DNA from: Wuchereria bancrofti
Taxonomy: Eukaryota; Nematoda; Chromadorea; Rhabditida; Onchocercidae
Assembly (NCBI GenBank): GCA_005281725.1
Contig: SSBO01000009.1
Coordinates: forward strand, 11,265,460 to 11,329,459
Direction: 5' to 3'
Length of the DNA: 64,000 bases
In this document: piece by piece, positions 1 through 13,322 of the stretch
Layout of the letters: the number at the start of each line of letters is the position of its first letter
Position numbering within the stretch: position 1 is the stretch's first letter
The notes under the pieces: generated by a model
Database searches by the model: none
What the model saw: only the letters and a program-made list of their open reading frames with translations
Told to the model about the DNA's origin: nothing
Program-made: the position numbers and the translations under genes

Positions 1-515
1 TAATAAAATTTTGAAATTGCTGAGCATATAGAACGAAAAGACGGAAGCTTCCGGATAACATCAACAATGTTCACAAATATGGATATAGGGACATTGATAG
101 TCTTTATACTAAAATGGATATGTGAAATGACAAGATCTCATGAATCAACCATTCAATCAAATTTCAAAAGAAGAAAATTAAACAAAATCAATGATTGATT
201 TCATTTGAAAATAAATGCGCAAAACTACAATCTCTTTGTCTCTTAAAATCACAAAAATTAAACCAGTTGCAAATATTCAAACAATTTCTTTAAGAAATCA
301 TCTTTACTTACTAGTTAATAGTTAATATGAGTTTTTAATGAGTATAAGCTAATAAAATTATGATTTTATCATTATTAATGTTTATATTATTAGAAAGAAA
401 ATTTGTATTATCGGAAAATTATATAAGCTTAATGAATTACTTTCAATGCATATTTACTCTATCTGATGTACATATTTACTCTATTAGATAAGCTTACTCT
501 AATGATATGTATGTT
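1..515. other. AT-rich flank without a recognised gene
   Basis: No open frame with exon-like properties, tRNA or repeat was recognised. It lies just downstream of the minus-strand HMG-box gene, so its right part is probably that gene's 3' UTR. Confidence 0.5.
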
Positions 516-827
516 TTAGCAGGAATTAGTTGTCATTTGCTCATTCCAATAAAAAATGCATACTTCGTCACGACGTCGACTATTTTCGTTACGCCATTTT
601 TGACGTTCATCTTCACTCATCATTTTCCAGTCTTGTGCAGCTCGTTCGACTAATTTTTTGGCCGTTAGATGTACACCGTTATTCTCTGCTTCATAAACAG
701 CCCGTTGTGCATCAGCAAAATACATGAAACCATTGGAAGAACGTTTTTTCGTCATTTGATTTGATTTTGTAATTTCAACGAGACTAATACTATTTGCTTC
801 CGCTTTTTTCACTTCAAAATGCGTAAA
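516..827 (-). CDS. small HMG-box-like DNA-binding protein
   Basis: The single open exon begins after an acceptor-like TTTTTAG (828-834, minus strand) and ends with TAA. The first in-frame ATG gives a protein of about 79 residues starting MTKKRSSNGFMYF. The core has the HMG-box layout: a basic start followed by an aromatic Phe-Met-Tyr-Phe patch, a middle helix ending in a Trp (AAQDWKMM), then SEDERQKWRNENSRRR as the third helix. HMG boxes of this length bind or bend DNA or mediate nuclear protein contacts. The spacing loosely recalls the Maelstrom-type box, but that is inference. No further domain is visible, and I cannot tell whether the acceptor is a trans-splice site or the end of an intron with an upstream exon. 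The family call is moderately secure; the function is unknown. Confidence 0.55.
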   Translation of the reverse strand, partial: FTHFEVKKAEANSISLVEITKSNQMTKKRSSNGFMYFADAQRAVYEAENNGVHLTAKKLVERAAQDWKMMSEDERQKWRNENSRRRDEVCIFYWNEQMTTNSC

Positions 828-1601
828 CTAAAAATTAAATTACGTCTGTGTTAGTTACAAGCTTACAATCAGAATTTAGATTCAATTCTATTCTTCCTTC
901 CTTAAAAATATAACTTCAACATTTCTTTTTGTTCTATTTAAAAAATTTTCAGTTTTTTTTTCCACTTCAGAGAACCAATATAATGGGTATGAAGAAATGA
1001 CAAAGAATTGTTCTTCTCAATTTTTTTTTCATTTCAATTTTTATTTTTTTTTTTTCAATTTTCATTTTCAATTTTCTTTCATTCTTTCAACTTCATCCAT
1101 TTCTTCCACACAGATGTTAGAATTGAGATAAATGAGCACTAAGACTAATGAAGCTAAGCATTACAATGTAAATTTATTCTCCGTCTAAATGCAAAAATGA
1201 ATATCTCTCTGAGGAAATGACATTCATAGTGATCAATTAACATTTGTTAGATGTTTTTATTTTTTGATATCAGCGCACTGATCTCAAAATAAAATAAAAA
1301 GTACCACAGATTATAGCGCTTTAAGAAGGACATTTAAAATCTCATTGAATTGCTTCATATTATTAGAGTTAGAAATAGAAAAGAGTTAAGCATTCAGGAA
1401 TATAACACAAAGGTACCAACTTTATAAACACACCTCACAATCCCAAAACTGAGAAAATAGCAAAGTACTCGGGTAATACACCAGTCAAAAGAAGCCTGCA
1501 ATAAAAGCAAAATAATAAGATTCAATGAACGAATTTTACTCCCTAATACATTTTTATATCATATTTCATTTGCGCATTTGCGCATTTGCACAACTTTCTC
1601 C

Positions 1602-1632
<31 letters not shown>

Positions 1633-2366
1633 GTTCCTTTCTCAGTGCTTTTTAAATCGCGTTACTTCTTAAATCTCTTATTGTAAGCATTAGTACTTTT
1701 AACGTAAGTATGCATCTGCATATGTTTATGCGTATATCTTGTGTTCTATCTGAATGTGTACTATATGTGGCCGTGTATGTATATGCGTGCGTGTACATGC
1801 GTGTACATCACGTTTCCATTAAACGTATCTACGCACTCTCTTCATCTGTCCTAATCAGTGTAATAAAATGAAGTGATATTTTTTTTTCTGAAAGACGTTT
1901 TTAAATAAGAATCACAGCTGGGCGGACTTAACGTAGCGAAGTGACGAATTATGTGGTAATTGATGAGTTAATACCTCTCCCTCTCTCTCCCTCTCTCTGT
2001 GTGTGTGTTTTACCTTTCATTTATGTGCATTTTTATGTATGTTACGGAGGATTTTATTTTCTGGTCAATTGATTGGATAAATTTACGTTCAATTCGAAAA
2101 GTTTATTCGCATTCTCGAAAAATTTAACATTTTGTGATGTTTAACTTTTGTTTAATAAGAGTTTAACAAGAGGTTTTTGCATAGATATGTATGAAGTATG
2201 TATTGCTTAGCGAGAGATTTATGATAGGTAAAATAGTGAAATAAATGCGATACAATATAGGAAGCTATTGACAATGAAGAACCATCTTTAAGAGATAGCC
2301 AATCATAGATTCATATCATCGATATCTTCAGAAAACTTTTTATTTTAAAAACAGTTTTTAGGGGAA
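828..2366. other. intergenic region with CT microsatellites
   Basis: No gene was recognised. It contains a CT-rich run at about 1597-1632, a second one at about 1976-2010, and several poly-T tracts. It separates the divergently oriented HMG-box (-) and gid8 (+) genes, so promoters for both are expected here, but no specific element can be named. Confidence 0.5.
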
Positions 2367-4398
2367 ATGGAAGAAAGTGGCGATAGTGAAATTCCAGCGA
2401 ACACAGCGTCAAATAGTACAACTGGAGCTGTTGGATGGTATGATCGATTCCAGGGAATGATTGCGGATGAGTTGCCGTTTGTTTTTTTTTTTTTTTTAAA
2501 TTCAATGAAGTCGATATTTGCTTGACGTAATAAACATCTTTTCAATGAAGTCGATATTTGCTTGACGTAATAAACATCTTCCAATATGTGACGACTTACA
2601 GCACAATTCAAAATTTATCATACTGAAAAATTTTTTAGATGTTTTAGATATGAAGAATTAGCCATGTGAATATATATATAATAGAATTTTTTTATAGTAA
2701 AGGCATAAATTACTAGAGCTATTCGACGAAATATATCTTTTGGTAGTTATGTGAGAATATACCGTTTCTATTTAGGCATAGCATTATGATAAAAATTTAC
2801 ATCGTTAGCTCGAAATGATTCATCTAATTTTATTCAATTAGTTTATTTCAGTGCGATGATTTGATGCTTTTTTCAGTCCACAGTATATGAAATTCCTTGT
2901 ATTGGACTATTTAATCTCTCAGGGACACAGGGAGGCAGCGGAATATTTGTGTGAAGATGCCTCTATACCATTCCCGAGAGACGCAATTGAAAATCTTGAT
3001 CAACGGATGCGTATCCGTGATGATATTGTGGAAGGGAAGGTTTGTATTATTAACATTCTGATCGTCAGCTTTTATTGTAGCAGTTACAAATTATTTAACT
3101 TTAAATTTGAATTAAAGGTAAGATTTTAGATGTTCTAGATGTAAAGAATTGAGAATAACTGACACCTCAAGAATATGGGGACGGAAGAAAAGTTGGCGTA
3201 ACAGAAATGTAGAAGTGGAATACTTTTGATGACCATTCTTCTCTTGAACCTTTAATTTGGATATTTAGATACAAAATGCAATCGAAAAAGTTGTAAAAGT
3301 TGTTCCCGATTTGTTGGAACGCAATCCAGTTCTTCATCTTCGTTTACTTCAGCAGCATCTCATTGAACTTATTCGCAGTAAAATGGTTGGTTTAAGAACC
3401 AAATGCTCTTTCTTTTTTTTAACTTCCGCTTTTTTGTTAAGTGTTATAAAAAGAAATATCATGATCTGCTATGTTGTGAATTGAAGTTTATTCAGTGTCG
3501 TTATTTAGCAACAAAAATGACTTGTATAGTGGCTTCCTCTTATCACAACTCGTTTTACCATCTAGCATGTAGTCTTGTTCTGTCTTGTTTTGGAAGTTAA
3601 TATCATTTTATTGATCGCCTTAAATTGAGACTGATAAGTTAAATGGCATATCGTTTATTCATAATAGCTAATACGTTGATCAAACAACAGCAATATAATA
3701 CTGAAGTAGAAGGTGGATAGCTACAAAACAGGATTTTCAGGTAGAGGAAGCCGTTGCTTTTACGCAGTCTATTGTTGAAAAAGTGGATGCACATCCTGAA
3801 ATGGAAAAAGAAATGCAAAAAGCTTTTGCAATGATTGCTTTTGAAAAACCTGAAGATTCTCCATATACATATCTATTGGAAATGAGTCATCGTCAGATGG
3901 TTTTTCATTCTTATCATTCATATCACAATGATCACTGTTTTTAAGACATGACAAAACTGGTAGGGGTTTCAGACAATGTATTAATGAGAATGGAGTAGGT
4001 TTCATTCTTCTACTAGGCCTGCTTCATCGCGATTTTATTCTGTCATCCTCTAATGGTCTTTTCATTTCTTTCATTTTATTGCTTTCTTTATTAACTTGCT
4101 TATAGTATAGAAGCTAAAATTATATCAGTATTGCATTTCAGATTTCTTCTGTAACTTTAAAGCGATTAATCAGCTAAGTGATCCCAAATAAAATAACCTT
4201 AAATTAATTTGATTTTCAAGTTCTCTCCAGGTTGCCAACGATGTAAATAGTGCCATTCTCGAAGCTCTGAATAAGCCGTCTGCACCGAAGCTAGAGAACC
4301 TTTTTCGATTGATCTTGTGGTCCAAAAACGTGCTGAAACATAATGATACACCGGAAAGCTTAGAGCGCCTTTTCAGTGGACAAGTAACTAATATTTGA
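2367..4398 (+). CDS. gid8: GID8/TWA1 homolog, CTLH E3 ligase complex subunit
   Basis: Five exons are inferred: 2367-2470, 2877-3039, 3269-3385, 3741-3899 and 4231-4398 (TGA). All join in frame, giving about 236 residues, close to the roughly 228 of animal GID8. Exon 2 carries the LisH motif (MKFLVLDYLISQGHREAAEY), followed by the CTLH region (IRDDIVEGK, then LLQQHLIELIRSK in exon 3). Exon 4 begins VEEAVAF and holds the acidic FEKPEDSPY motif typical of the CRA part. Exon 5 has LENLFRLILWSKNVL. In animals GID8 is a scaffold of the CTLH/GID ubiquitin ligase. The ATG lies four to six bases after a TTTTTAG, suggesting spliced-leader addition. Exon 1's donor at 2471 was chosen on phase and on the spacing between its Trp and the LisH motif, and is the least certain junction. 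An AATAAA lies at about 4968. Confidence 0.88.
2501..2580. repeat. perfect 40-bp tandem duplication in gid8 intron 1
   Basis: Positions 2501-2540 and 2541-2580 are identical. The pair sits directly after a run of 16 T that follows the exon 1 donor region. Confidence 0.95.
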
Positions 4399-7300
4399 TT
4401 ATTTGTGATCAATTCAACTATTAGATTAATTTGCATCTTGAAAACTTCTTTCTTTTGAAAGTATTATAAGAAAGGAACGACCGCTATCAGGTAACCTAGT
4501 AGCAATCGTATTTCTTAGTCATTGATAACTGCTTTATAGATACAAAATATTCGGTATTACTATGAATTTTGATAATACTAGATTCTTTTTTATGATTTGT
4601 CCTTTTAAGTGATTTTTCCATCCTTTTCAGTGACGTTTATGCGAGAACATAGTTCGTTTCGAACTTCTATTCCTGTTCAAATTGTTTGTGAATACCTCAA
4701 ATTTTCACATAAATTTTGTCTTTCCGAAACAAGCGGTCATTCTTAGTGTTACCGTTCGGAAATTTTAAATTTTCTGTACAGTGAAATTTTTATACGTGAT
4801 CATGATTATTTGTGTGCTTTGTCTGCATTGTATTTAGAAGATACCAGTGATTTCTCAATTTTCAGATTTTGTTTCGGGGTTTTTTTTTTTTTGATACTTG
4901 TAAAAAGTTCGTATGAATTTGATTTCGTCTCTTATCTGTTGCATCATGTTATAAGTTTTGCATGATCAATAAAATTTTTATGGAGCGTTTGCAGTCGTCT
5001 TTTGGTTTTCTAGGATTTTTGGCTTTTTAGCTAAACTTCATTTCCTTGTTACGGGATTATCTTGACCCATTTATTTTTTTATCAATTTTTATCACTTATA
5101 AATATAGCAGTAAATGTCATATTTCAAGATTTGGGACTTCCATGAAATATTTATTTTCTTGTAATGTTGTTTACAGTTTGATGAACTGATAGGTGTGCTG
5201 CATTTATTATCTCAAGAGTTTGTTTAATGATCCTCTTAAGTTATTTTCTTAATGAATATGATCTCTTAAGTAACTTTAAAGACAAAATTGATTTGTATAA
5301 GTTAAAAAGAAATGTTCGCATTGATCGATTAATGAATGTCTTGTAAAATGTCACAATTTAAACATCCATAACCTTTTCCACTGTGTCATCAATTTTATGC
5401 AGACTGCAAAGTTTGCGTAAGAATATGATGAATACTCAACTGCTTTTCCAATTCATTCTTGATGTATTTTGCGTTTAATTGAAAAGACATTTCACTAGTA
5501 ATTAGTCATTTGCTCTTCTTCTCTAGATATATCTTATCTCCGTTAGGGGAACATCTGTTACCGTGTCATCTTAAAGTAGTTATCTTTCTTCTTCCCCTCT
5601 TCAGATCTCATTTTTGAACTAAATGCACGAAAAATCTTTCTAACATTTCATATATTGTAAACTTGTAGGTATATATAAGTGTATATGTATGTGTATGTGT
5701 GTGTGTATGTGTGTGTTCGCTTGATATAAATATATATATTACTATACATGTAGAGAAGTGAAAAAAAAAATATATAAGAGAAGGGTGTGCAATACTCATG
5801 TCGGATGACTGACTAACTGAGTGATCTCACTGGTTAATATCGTATCGCAAAATGGCAGGTGCGGTAGCAAACGGACGACAATACAATCCCGAAGTTAATT
5901 TCGTTAATGATTGACTGATTTGTTAATGCGAAAAGCGTATACGCATTAATTAATGCTATAAGAATTCAAGTTAAGTATTATTTTTCATGTATCTATTTGA
6001 TAAATGTGCAAATTTGACAGGTTTAGTTTTAGGTGCTATTCTGCATGATGCATTCTGTTCTTCTTTTCTTCTAGACTATCACTTCCAGATTTGAAGCAAA
6101 TGATTGGTGATATTTTTCTTGAATACTTCTTCATTTGGATCACTATGAAGATTTGCAGTGATTGTGATGGTAGCTTTGTTGCATGTTTTTTCATCCTTTC
6201 TCTTTTTTTTTTTGATGTAACTCCCTGTGACAAATTTTAAACATCACTATGTTTTCTTTGTATTTTTATCATACTAATAGTGATTGATCGATAATGAGGT
6301 TATATGCCTTAATGATTTTATATGCCTAAATTCTGCAGTTATATCATTTAATGATGTATTTAATTTTAAATCACATATCAGTGTTAATTTTAATTACCAA
6401 TATTTGCTCATTTTTCCCTTACTTCTCTGGTTATTTTTTTACAAAAATGTGTTAGATGCAAAGGAAGGATTATATGATGTTGTAAAAAATTATATTTTCA
6501 TTTCTCATCTAATGTTTTTAGTCGGTAACTCATTTTCAAAGTGGAAATGGATGCTCTATATAACTCAGTACTATTAAAATCTGGAATTCTCAATTTGATC
6601 AATCGATTTGGTTTCTTCCTGATGATATGAGTGAGTGCTTGTGAGCTTTTGGAAAGGAAATGACTATCTGACTCTGTGATAGGTAGGAGAAAGAAGGTGT
6701 AACATTGCATTGTATGGAAGCATTTGTTGTCGGGTAACGTTCAGTTTCATTTCCTCGTGACGGATGATTTGGCGAGTGATTCAAACTACAGCAACTGCTA
6801 ACTAATTTTTGGCCTTTATTTCCGTAGTGCCACTATTCCTCGTCGGAGTTGAGTAATTGAAGAAAGCTACTCTTATCATTGTTGAACCTCAACAACATTA
6901 TTGATTGCTGGTTATGGATCAAAGGTTAAAGGTACTGCTAAAATTTGTTCTGTATAACGAAACCATGAATTCCCTTAAAATGTATGTTTATTATTACTTT
7001 ACAGTAATATCGTCAAGAATTAATTAACAAAAGTAGCTTATGAATCAAAAGTTCTGAGATAATAAATAGTAAATGAGAAATAAACATTTCTGGTTTCCAT
7101 TCATTCATTAGGAATGTGCACGCACGAAGTAGTATTACTAAAGTTTACTCAATTAAGTTTTACTCCTGTTACGGTCACAGTAGTAGGAGAGGCTCAGGAA
7201 AAAAAAAAGAGATTCTTTGTGAACGAGAATATGAACCTATTGTTGAATGCTTCGGGATGTATTAGACGATGTTTTAGAGGATGCAACTACTAAACCTCAT

Positions 7301-9898
7301 TTCAGTTTATTGTTCAGTATGTTGTGATGATTGGTTGAATTTACAACCACGACAACAGTTAATAGTTAGGGCATTCAGTAGAGAGATCAATGCTTTCTTG
7401 TGGTATTGATATCTTTTAAGTGGTCAAATGAGACCAATTGGGACATTCATTGTTGAATCATCAGTAACTTTGATGACTATTAACTGTTATGGAAGTTAAC
7501 TTGATGATTTCAGTTAACTTTCTTCATTATCACTGTATTCTTTACTTGCACTTCAATTTTACTATTATTCATTTCTCATATCGCACATATCAGTATCGAT
7601 GATTCCTTTTGCTCTGCTCTTCATCATTATTACTCTTCATTTATAAATGAGTCATTTAAACTTCCTATTTATCTTCAACACTTACCTATTAATTTCGGTT
7701 CCAAAATGTTTTTATTCCTTGATACCATCATTTTTACCACCTCACCATTACTACTACTACTACTATTAGTGTTGTGAACGTGGAATTTTTGTTGTTATAA
7801 AGTAAAAATGAAATGAATGACATATATAGGATGATGTAAAGCTTCCGGTATGTCTGGAATTGAATGGTTTGATCATTTAGTGCAGCGCATTTGTCCATCG
7901 CATTGGTGATCAGATTTGCTGATGTGTTATTATCGGTGTAGTCATCTTTGACCGTAGCTTGTAAGACTTGAAATTTCACCTACTTGTAAGATCAGCTTTT
8001 AGATTCACTGGAATGATGAAGGAAATGGAAAGCAAGGTTTTGCATCACTGTCATTAAAGAATTAAAGAAAAGAATGAATATTAAAGAGGTAAGCTGCTTC
8101 TGAGAAAATGCCATTCGTCATTGTTGGTGCTATAGAAGTAGGCAAAATTAAAGTTAGTGTAATATGCGGTAGAGAGAAAATTTTGAACAGTGATAAGTTA
8201 AATTTTGTTTAAAATTTTATTTTTCTTTTTATTTCTACCAAAATGATGCCTTTAGTGTGTGGTGTCGATAGTACCGGTACTAATGTGGATGAATGCTCAA
8301 CTAGTGGGCGTTATAAGTGATAGTGGGTGATCTTGGTGCGTGTGGTGTGATGGTGTATGGTGTACGGTGTGGATTGGTTTAGTTGGTTGATTTTGGTTTA
8401 GAAAGGGTTAAATAGTTCGAAAAAGACAGATCGGGCGGGTGTACGAAGAGTGGAAGAGCCACAGCAACTCATCCTCATCAACAGCACTGCTCCAGATATA
8501 ACTACATATACATATGTATGTATGTATGTATTATGTGTGTGTGTGTGTATGTGTGTGTGAAGGGGCGGCCAGTGTTGAACGTTAATTTTGGAGTGTCTGT
8601 TTGGCATTTGCAGTTGAAAATGTTGTTCGTTAGCCAATGTGATGTGATGTGAAGTGTCGTTTTTTTTTTGTTGTTGTTCCACTTCATCGTTTATAATATA
8701 ATTTAACTGACCATTTCTTTGCAACACGATTGCTTTTTATGAAATCTAATTTAACCCTATTATTAATTGATTATGCTATGTAGAATGGTAATAGATGAAA
8801 TGATGATTAGATGGGTAATAGATGAAATGATGATTAAATATGCGTTGTTGGAGAGTAATTAATGAAACGTTGAGATTTCCAGAATTGTAATTCATTCATG
8901 TCTAACTGATATTGATTTCAGATATGGGAATGAGCGCATTGTGTACATCAGTTGAATGCATTTCAGTTTCCATTCTATCTTGGTTATTTATTTGCTACAC
9001 TAAATTTCATTAAATAGATGAGTATGGGTAGTAGAAGATATATCTTGCTCATAAATAATTTACTGGTAAGATATTTAGGGAAAGAATTATTACGATTGAA
9101 TTGGTTCAGTGTGACTGAGATTGCTATAAGTAAAATTCTTGATTAGCTCGTAAAATCTAAATATTGTAAAAGTATTAACTGATTATTTGGACACTTTATT
9201 TGAATGTTTCTTAGAAAACTAATCAAAAAAAGCAGCATTTTTCTTCTGTCAATAGGTCATTAACTATTCTTTGTTTACTGCTTAAGATTTCCTCGAATTC
9301 ACTGCTTTGAAATGGCGCATTTAAAGGATAAGGCTGACCTACTGTTGTCACTGAACATATCTTCATATGTAGGCTAAAATTGATGAATTTTAACATTATA
9401 AGATCATTTACTTTTATGCTGAACATTATAAGATCATTTACTTTTATGCTATTTTCAATAATCATTGTCTTCATTGTTGTGATACCATTTCGGATATGTG
9501 CTTTTGGAATTCAATGCATATTTCATTTGCTTTCTATCTTAATTAATTTATATTACTGTTGATATTTTTTTTTTTGATTTCAAATGCGGAAAAAAAACAA
9601 TTTTTTTTTTTTTTTTTGTATTTACAAAGTCTTTAAGGATAAATGTCGCTAAACATGAATGTGTCATAACAATGCACTCCTGTGTTTTCACTAGTAATTT
9701 CATTTTTATTGATATTTTTAATCTCTTATATTTAATAATGTCTTTTACACGTGACAATTGATGCTATTCTTTGGTGCAAGGTAGTATTTAAATTTATAAT
9801 TCCAAAATGTTTTCAGGCTGTCTATCAATAACTACTACAATTGACGACATTGTTGCTATTAATCTGTTCTTTATCAACTTCTTCATTACTACTGCACA
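4399..9898. other. 5.5 kb gene-poor interval between gid8 and unc-60
   Basis: The first 0.6 kb is probably gid8 3' UTR (AATAAA near 4968). The rest holds no exon I could support on either strand. Simple sequence is common: TG/TATG-rich tracts at about 5665-5720 and 8502-8560, a near-perfect 30-bp tandem pair at 9391-9450, and a shorter tandem at about 8785-8835. The interval may contain the unc-60 promoter or noncoding 5' exons. Confidence 0.5.
9391..9450. repeat. 30-bp tandem duplication
   Basis: 9391-9420 and 9421-9450 differ at one base (the first). The region is noncoding, upstream of the putative unc-60 first exon. Confidence 0.9.
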
Positions 9899-12800
9899 AT
9901 GGTTAGTACTTCCCATCTCATTCTTTAGTTTTTAATATACTTCCAAAAAATAATAATAGTGGATCAGCTTCAATTTTTCAGATTCTTAATTCTTTCTGAT
10001 GATTCACGAAAATTTACGCTAGGATTTTTCATTTGTTAGGTTTCACGAAAGTTACATAAGCAACAAACCATTGTATTAATTTTTCTCATGATATTCTCAT
10101 CCTTCTAAATTTTTTCTTTTTTTCACTCTGCTATTATCTAGTCAAAAGAATCATTAATTTTTCATTTTTCGTTCAGAAATATGATTGTTTTTGAGAATTT
10201 TGTGCGAAGTTTCTTACCTCATTTCTTCAGTCGGAGAAAGTGAACGATCTTATTTCTTACTAAAAAAGCAACAATCTTCTCTTTCTTTCTCTCTCTTTTT
10301 CCTCTTCTCTTTGATTTGTTAAAGTATTTCTTATATTTTTTATATTTCTGGTAAGAACACCAGAAGGTTGTTTTTTAGATCGAGTAAAAAATATATGTCA
10401 AATGGAGAAAAGTATGCATAATTTAATTTCCCTAATTAGTATCATGAAATCTAAGTGTTACTTCTCTCTAAGTGTTCTTTGTTTTTATTTTCTCTTGTTT
10501 TTATTTTCTCTTTACTGACATTTGCTATTGGGACTTTACTTCCAAGAGCGTTTGTTGTGGTGATTGAATGTTAGTTAGAGGGAAACGGCCATATGGCTGA
10601 GGAGCAACTGTTGTTATTGCTTACAAGGATACAGAACCAAACACAACTATATATATATATATATTTGTTTGGTTATATGTTTAATTAATTAATTAATTTA
10701 TCTGTTTGTTCGTTTGTTTACTTATTTATAGTTTTTGGTCATAAGCGAACTGTTTTGCTAGATTAGATGAAAATATGGATTTGACCATATTCTTAAAGCT
10801 TGTTTATATAAACTCTCCTAGCTATACTTTACCTTCAAAATTTTGAAAAAGAATGAGTATATTTTGAATAACTTTTTCACTCTGAAAAGTATGAAAATTT
10901 ATTGATTTTCGGAAATTTTTGGATGAATTTACGATAAAAAACTCTTTTTTCTGTAGTTTTTTCTCTTTGGACAAATGGCCTCTTTCTATGCCTATAACAG
11001 CAGTAGTATATAAATTACTAGAATCTGTGACAATTGATATCTTTTAAGATTTTAAGGTACTTTTCTTATTCATTGCTTTATGTTATATGTGTAGATACTT
11101 AGATTTTTTTTTTCACTTTTATTTACTTAAAGTCTGTTCAAACAATTTGACATTTGCTTGGGAAAAAAAATTGTTTCATTTTAATGTGGAAACAATTAGA
11201 AGGATTGACCAAGTAAATGATATCTCATTTCTTACATTGTTCTTTATACTGATTGTTAATTAGTTAACATAATTAGTAAGTATTAATGTTTTTTTTTCTT
11301 ACTATAGTATTGTTAGATGTATTAATTAAGGATTTGTGTAGTTACGCATATTGATTCATTTTCTATTTCTTTTGCTTATATTTATAGAACCATTTTTTTT
11401 TTTTATTTATATTACCTGTCTTTCTATATTTATATGAGCCATGTAAAAGTAAGTGAAAAGGTATGTTAAATTCATTACTGTAATCAATAGTATTTTGACG
11501 GAAAATAAAGTGAATAAAAGTCACATAAGTGTCTTTTTCATATAGAATAAGATTTTCAAAAGAAATTTTGATTATCAGTAGGAATACTAAAAGAAATATA
11601 AATGAATGTTAATACTAATAACTATTGAAGAAGCTTTGGAAGTTATCGATAAAACTGCCGAGTGTTTGTTGCAGTGTTTGCTAATACATTCTCCATTAAA
11701 ATCTTACTTATCCCAGACGTCTCTTAACGGTTGATGTGTTTTATGTAATGCATGTTTTCTTTTTTTTTCCTGAAAATTTTGCAGTTTTTCTTTTTTGACA
11801 GAATGCATTTTATTAATTTTGTTTCTGTTGCAGTCGACGTCTGGAGTAAGTGTTAATCCTGATGTCCAACGATCATTTCAACGTCTTTCGGATAGTAAAG
11901 AATACAGATATATTCTTTTTAAAATAGAGGTTTGCACTTTGTTTTTAAATCTCTTTGCTTTTTTTTTTCTTCCTTTCCCTACATTTTATAGGATTTGTTT
12001 TTTGAGGCATTGTTTTTGCGACTATTCAGGTGACAATGCTATCATTATATAGAAATATCTACTCTGGAGAGATTTTAGCACAATTTTTTTAAATTGACTG
12101 ATTAAGATTATCTCGATAGCTGGCTGATATAGGAAAATAAAGCTGAGCAATATGGGCCTTACCTTTCCTTTATATACTTCAGTTCATTTGATAAGAAATG
12201 ATGACAAGGATAACAATTTATTTATCATACGAAATATAAGAGAAGGAAAAATTCTTGCAAAAAGAAAATTAGAAATGTTCATCTAAGCAATTTTTGCAAC
12301 ATTTGAGAAAGAGATAAGATGATGTAAGGGATCATTTTGCCGATGGGACAAAATATTCGGAAATATTTAAACTAAGAACAGCATTGCTCTGATTTATTTC
12401 ATGTTTTGAAGGATCGTGAGGTGGTTGTTGAAGCTGCCATAGCTCAAGATGAATTAGATCTTACTGCGGATGATTATGAAACAAATTCAAAAGAAGCATT
12501 TGGACATTTCATAGAAGATTTGAGAGAAAGGACAGATAATTTCAAGGATTGCCGATATGCGGTCTTTGATTTCAAATTTACATGCTCGAGAGTTGGTGCA
12601 GGAACTTCGAAAATGGACAAAATTGTTTTCCTTCAAATGTTTGTTTTATATTTTTATCTGATTTGTTCATGCTCATTTTACTTGTTTGATGTTGAAATTT
12701 TTGAGCAATTAAAATTTTTTCAGTGGAATGAATTTGATGTTTCTTATCTTTGTATGTTTTGTTCTAATTCAATTAATTATAGATGCCCTGATGGTGCATC

Positions 12801-13322
12801 AATTAAAAAGAAAATGGTTTATGCTTCATCAGCGTCAGCAATTAAGGCATCACTTGGTACTGAGAAAATTATTCAATTCCAGGTAATTCTGATATTATTT
12901 ATTGCAGTTATGTATTTCTTTTTTTTGTAGACAAAATTTAGTTACTTCATCTCGTCTGCAACAAAAGCATGGCTGCTTTTATGAATTTATTTTCTCTGGC
13001 TACTTTTGATTTTGAAATAAATAGCTAAATACATATATTTCCTAAGAATAATATTTAGGGTGATTTATGATATTGTATTGACTTAAAACTTGATAAATTA
13101 AGCAAAAAGGATGCACTGCAACTATTCCTACAAAACAAATTATGAAAGATGTATTTTTTTTTTCGTTCACTGTTTGATTCCACGTTTTGTTAATATGTTG
13201 TTTTAATTTTGGCTTTTTCGGTAATGCATCATTATGTTTTGTTTTTTTAGGTATCGGATGAGTCTGAAATGTCACATAGAGAGTTGATTTCAAAGCTTAC
13301 TGAGAAGTATGGCGACCGATAA
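9899..13322 (+). CDS. unc-60: ADF/cofilin, UNC-60A-type isoform
   Basis: The exons are a putative start exon ATG 9899-9901 (followed by GTTAGT), then 11834-11929, 12412-12638, 12783-12882 and 13251-13322 (TAA). Phases agree throughout, and the total is 165 residues, matching the nematode UNC-60A length. The protein is a single ADF-H domain. Recognisable segments are SGVSVNPDVQRSF at the N-terminus, KDCRYAVFDFKFTCSRVGAG, KMDKIVFLQ followed by ICPDGASIKKKMVYASSASA (the actin-binding long helix), and a VSDESEMSHRELISKL tail. The family severs and depolymerises actin filaments. In C. elegans UNC-60A is the non-muscle isoform and acts in cytokinesis and embryogenesis. The Met-only first exon is assigned by analogy with the C. 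elegans locus, where both isoforms share just that exon; this position is plausible but unproven. An AATAAA at 13521 could end this transcript. Confidence 0.88.

Noticed and set aside
2311..2611. Two minus-strand open frames over gid8 exon 1
   Set aside because: They are antisense to a coding exon and include the poly-T tract and the 40-bp tandem repeat.
8398..8727. 109-codon minus-strand open frame
   Set aside because: Its centre is a TG/CA microsatellite (His-Thr runs) and it has no recognisable domain or splice context.
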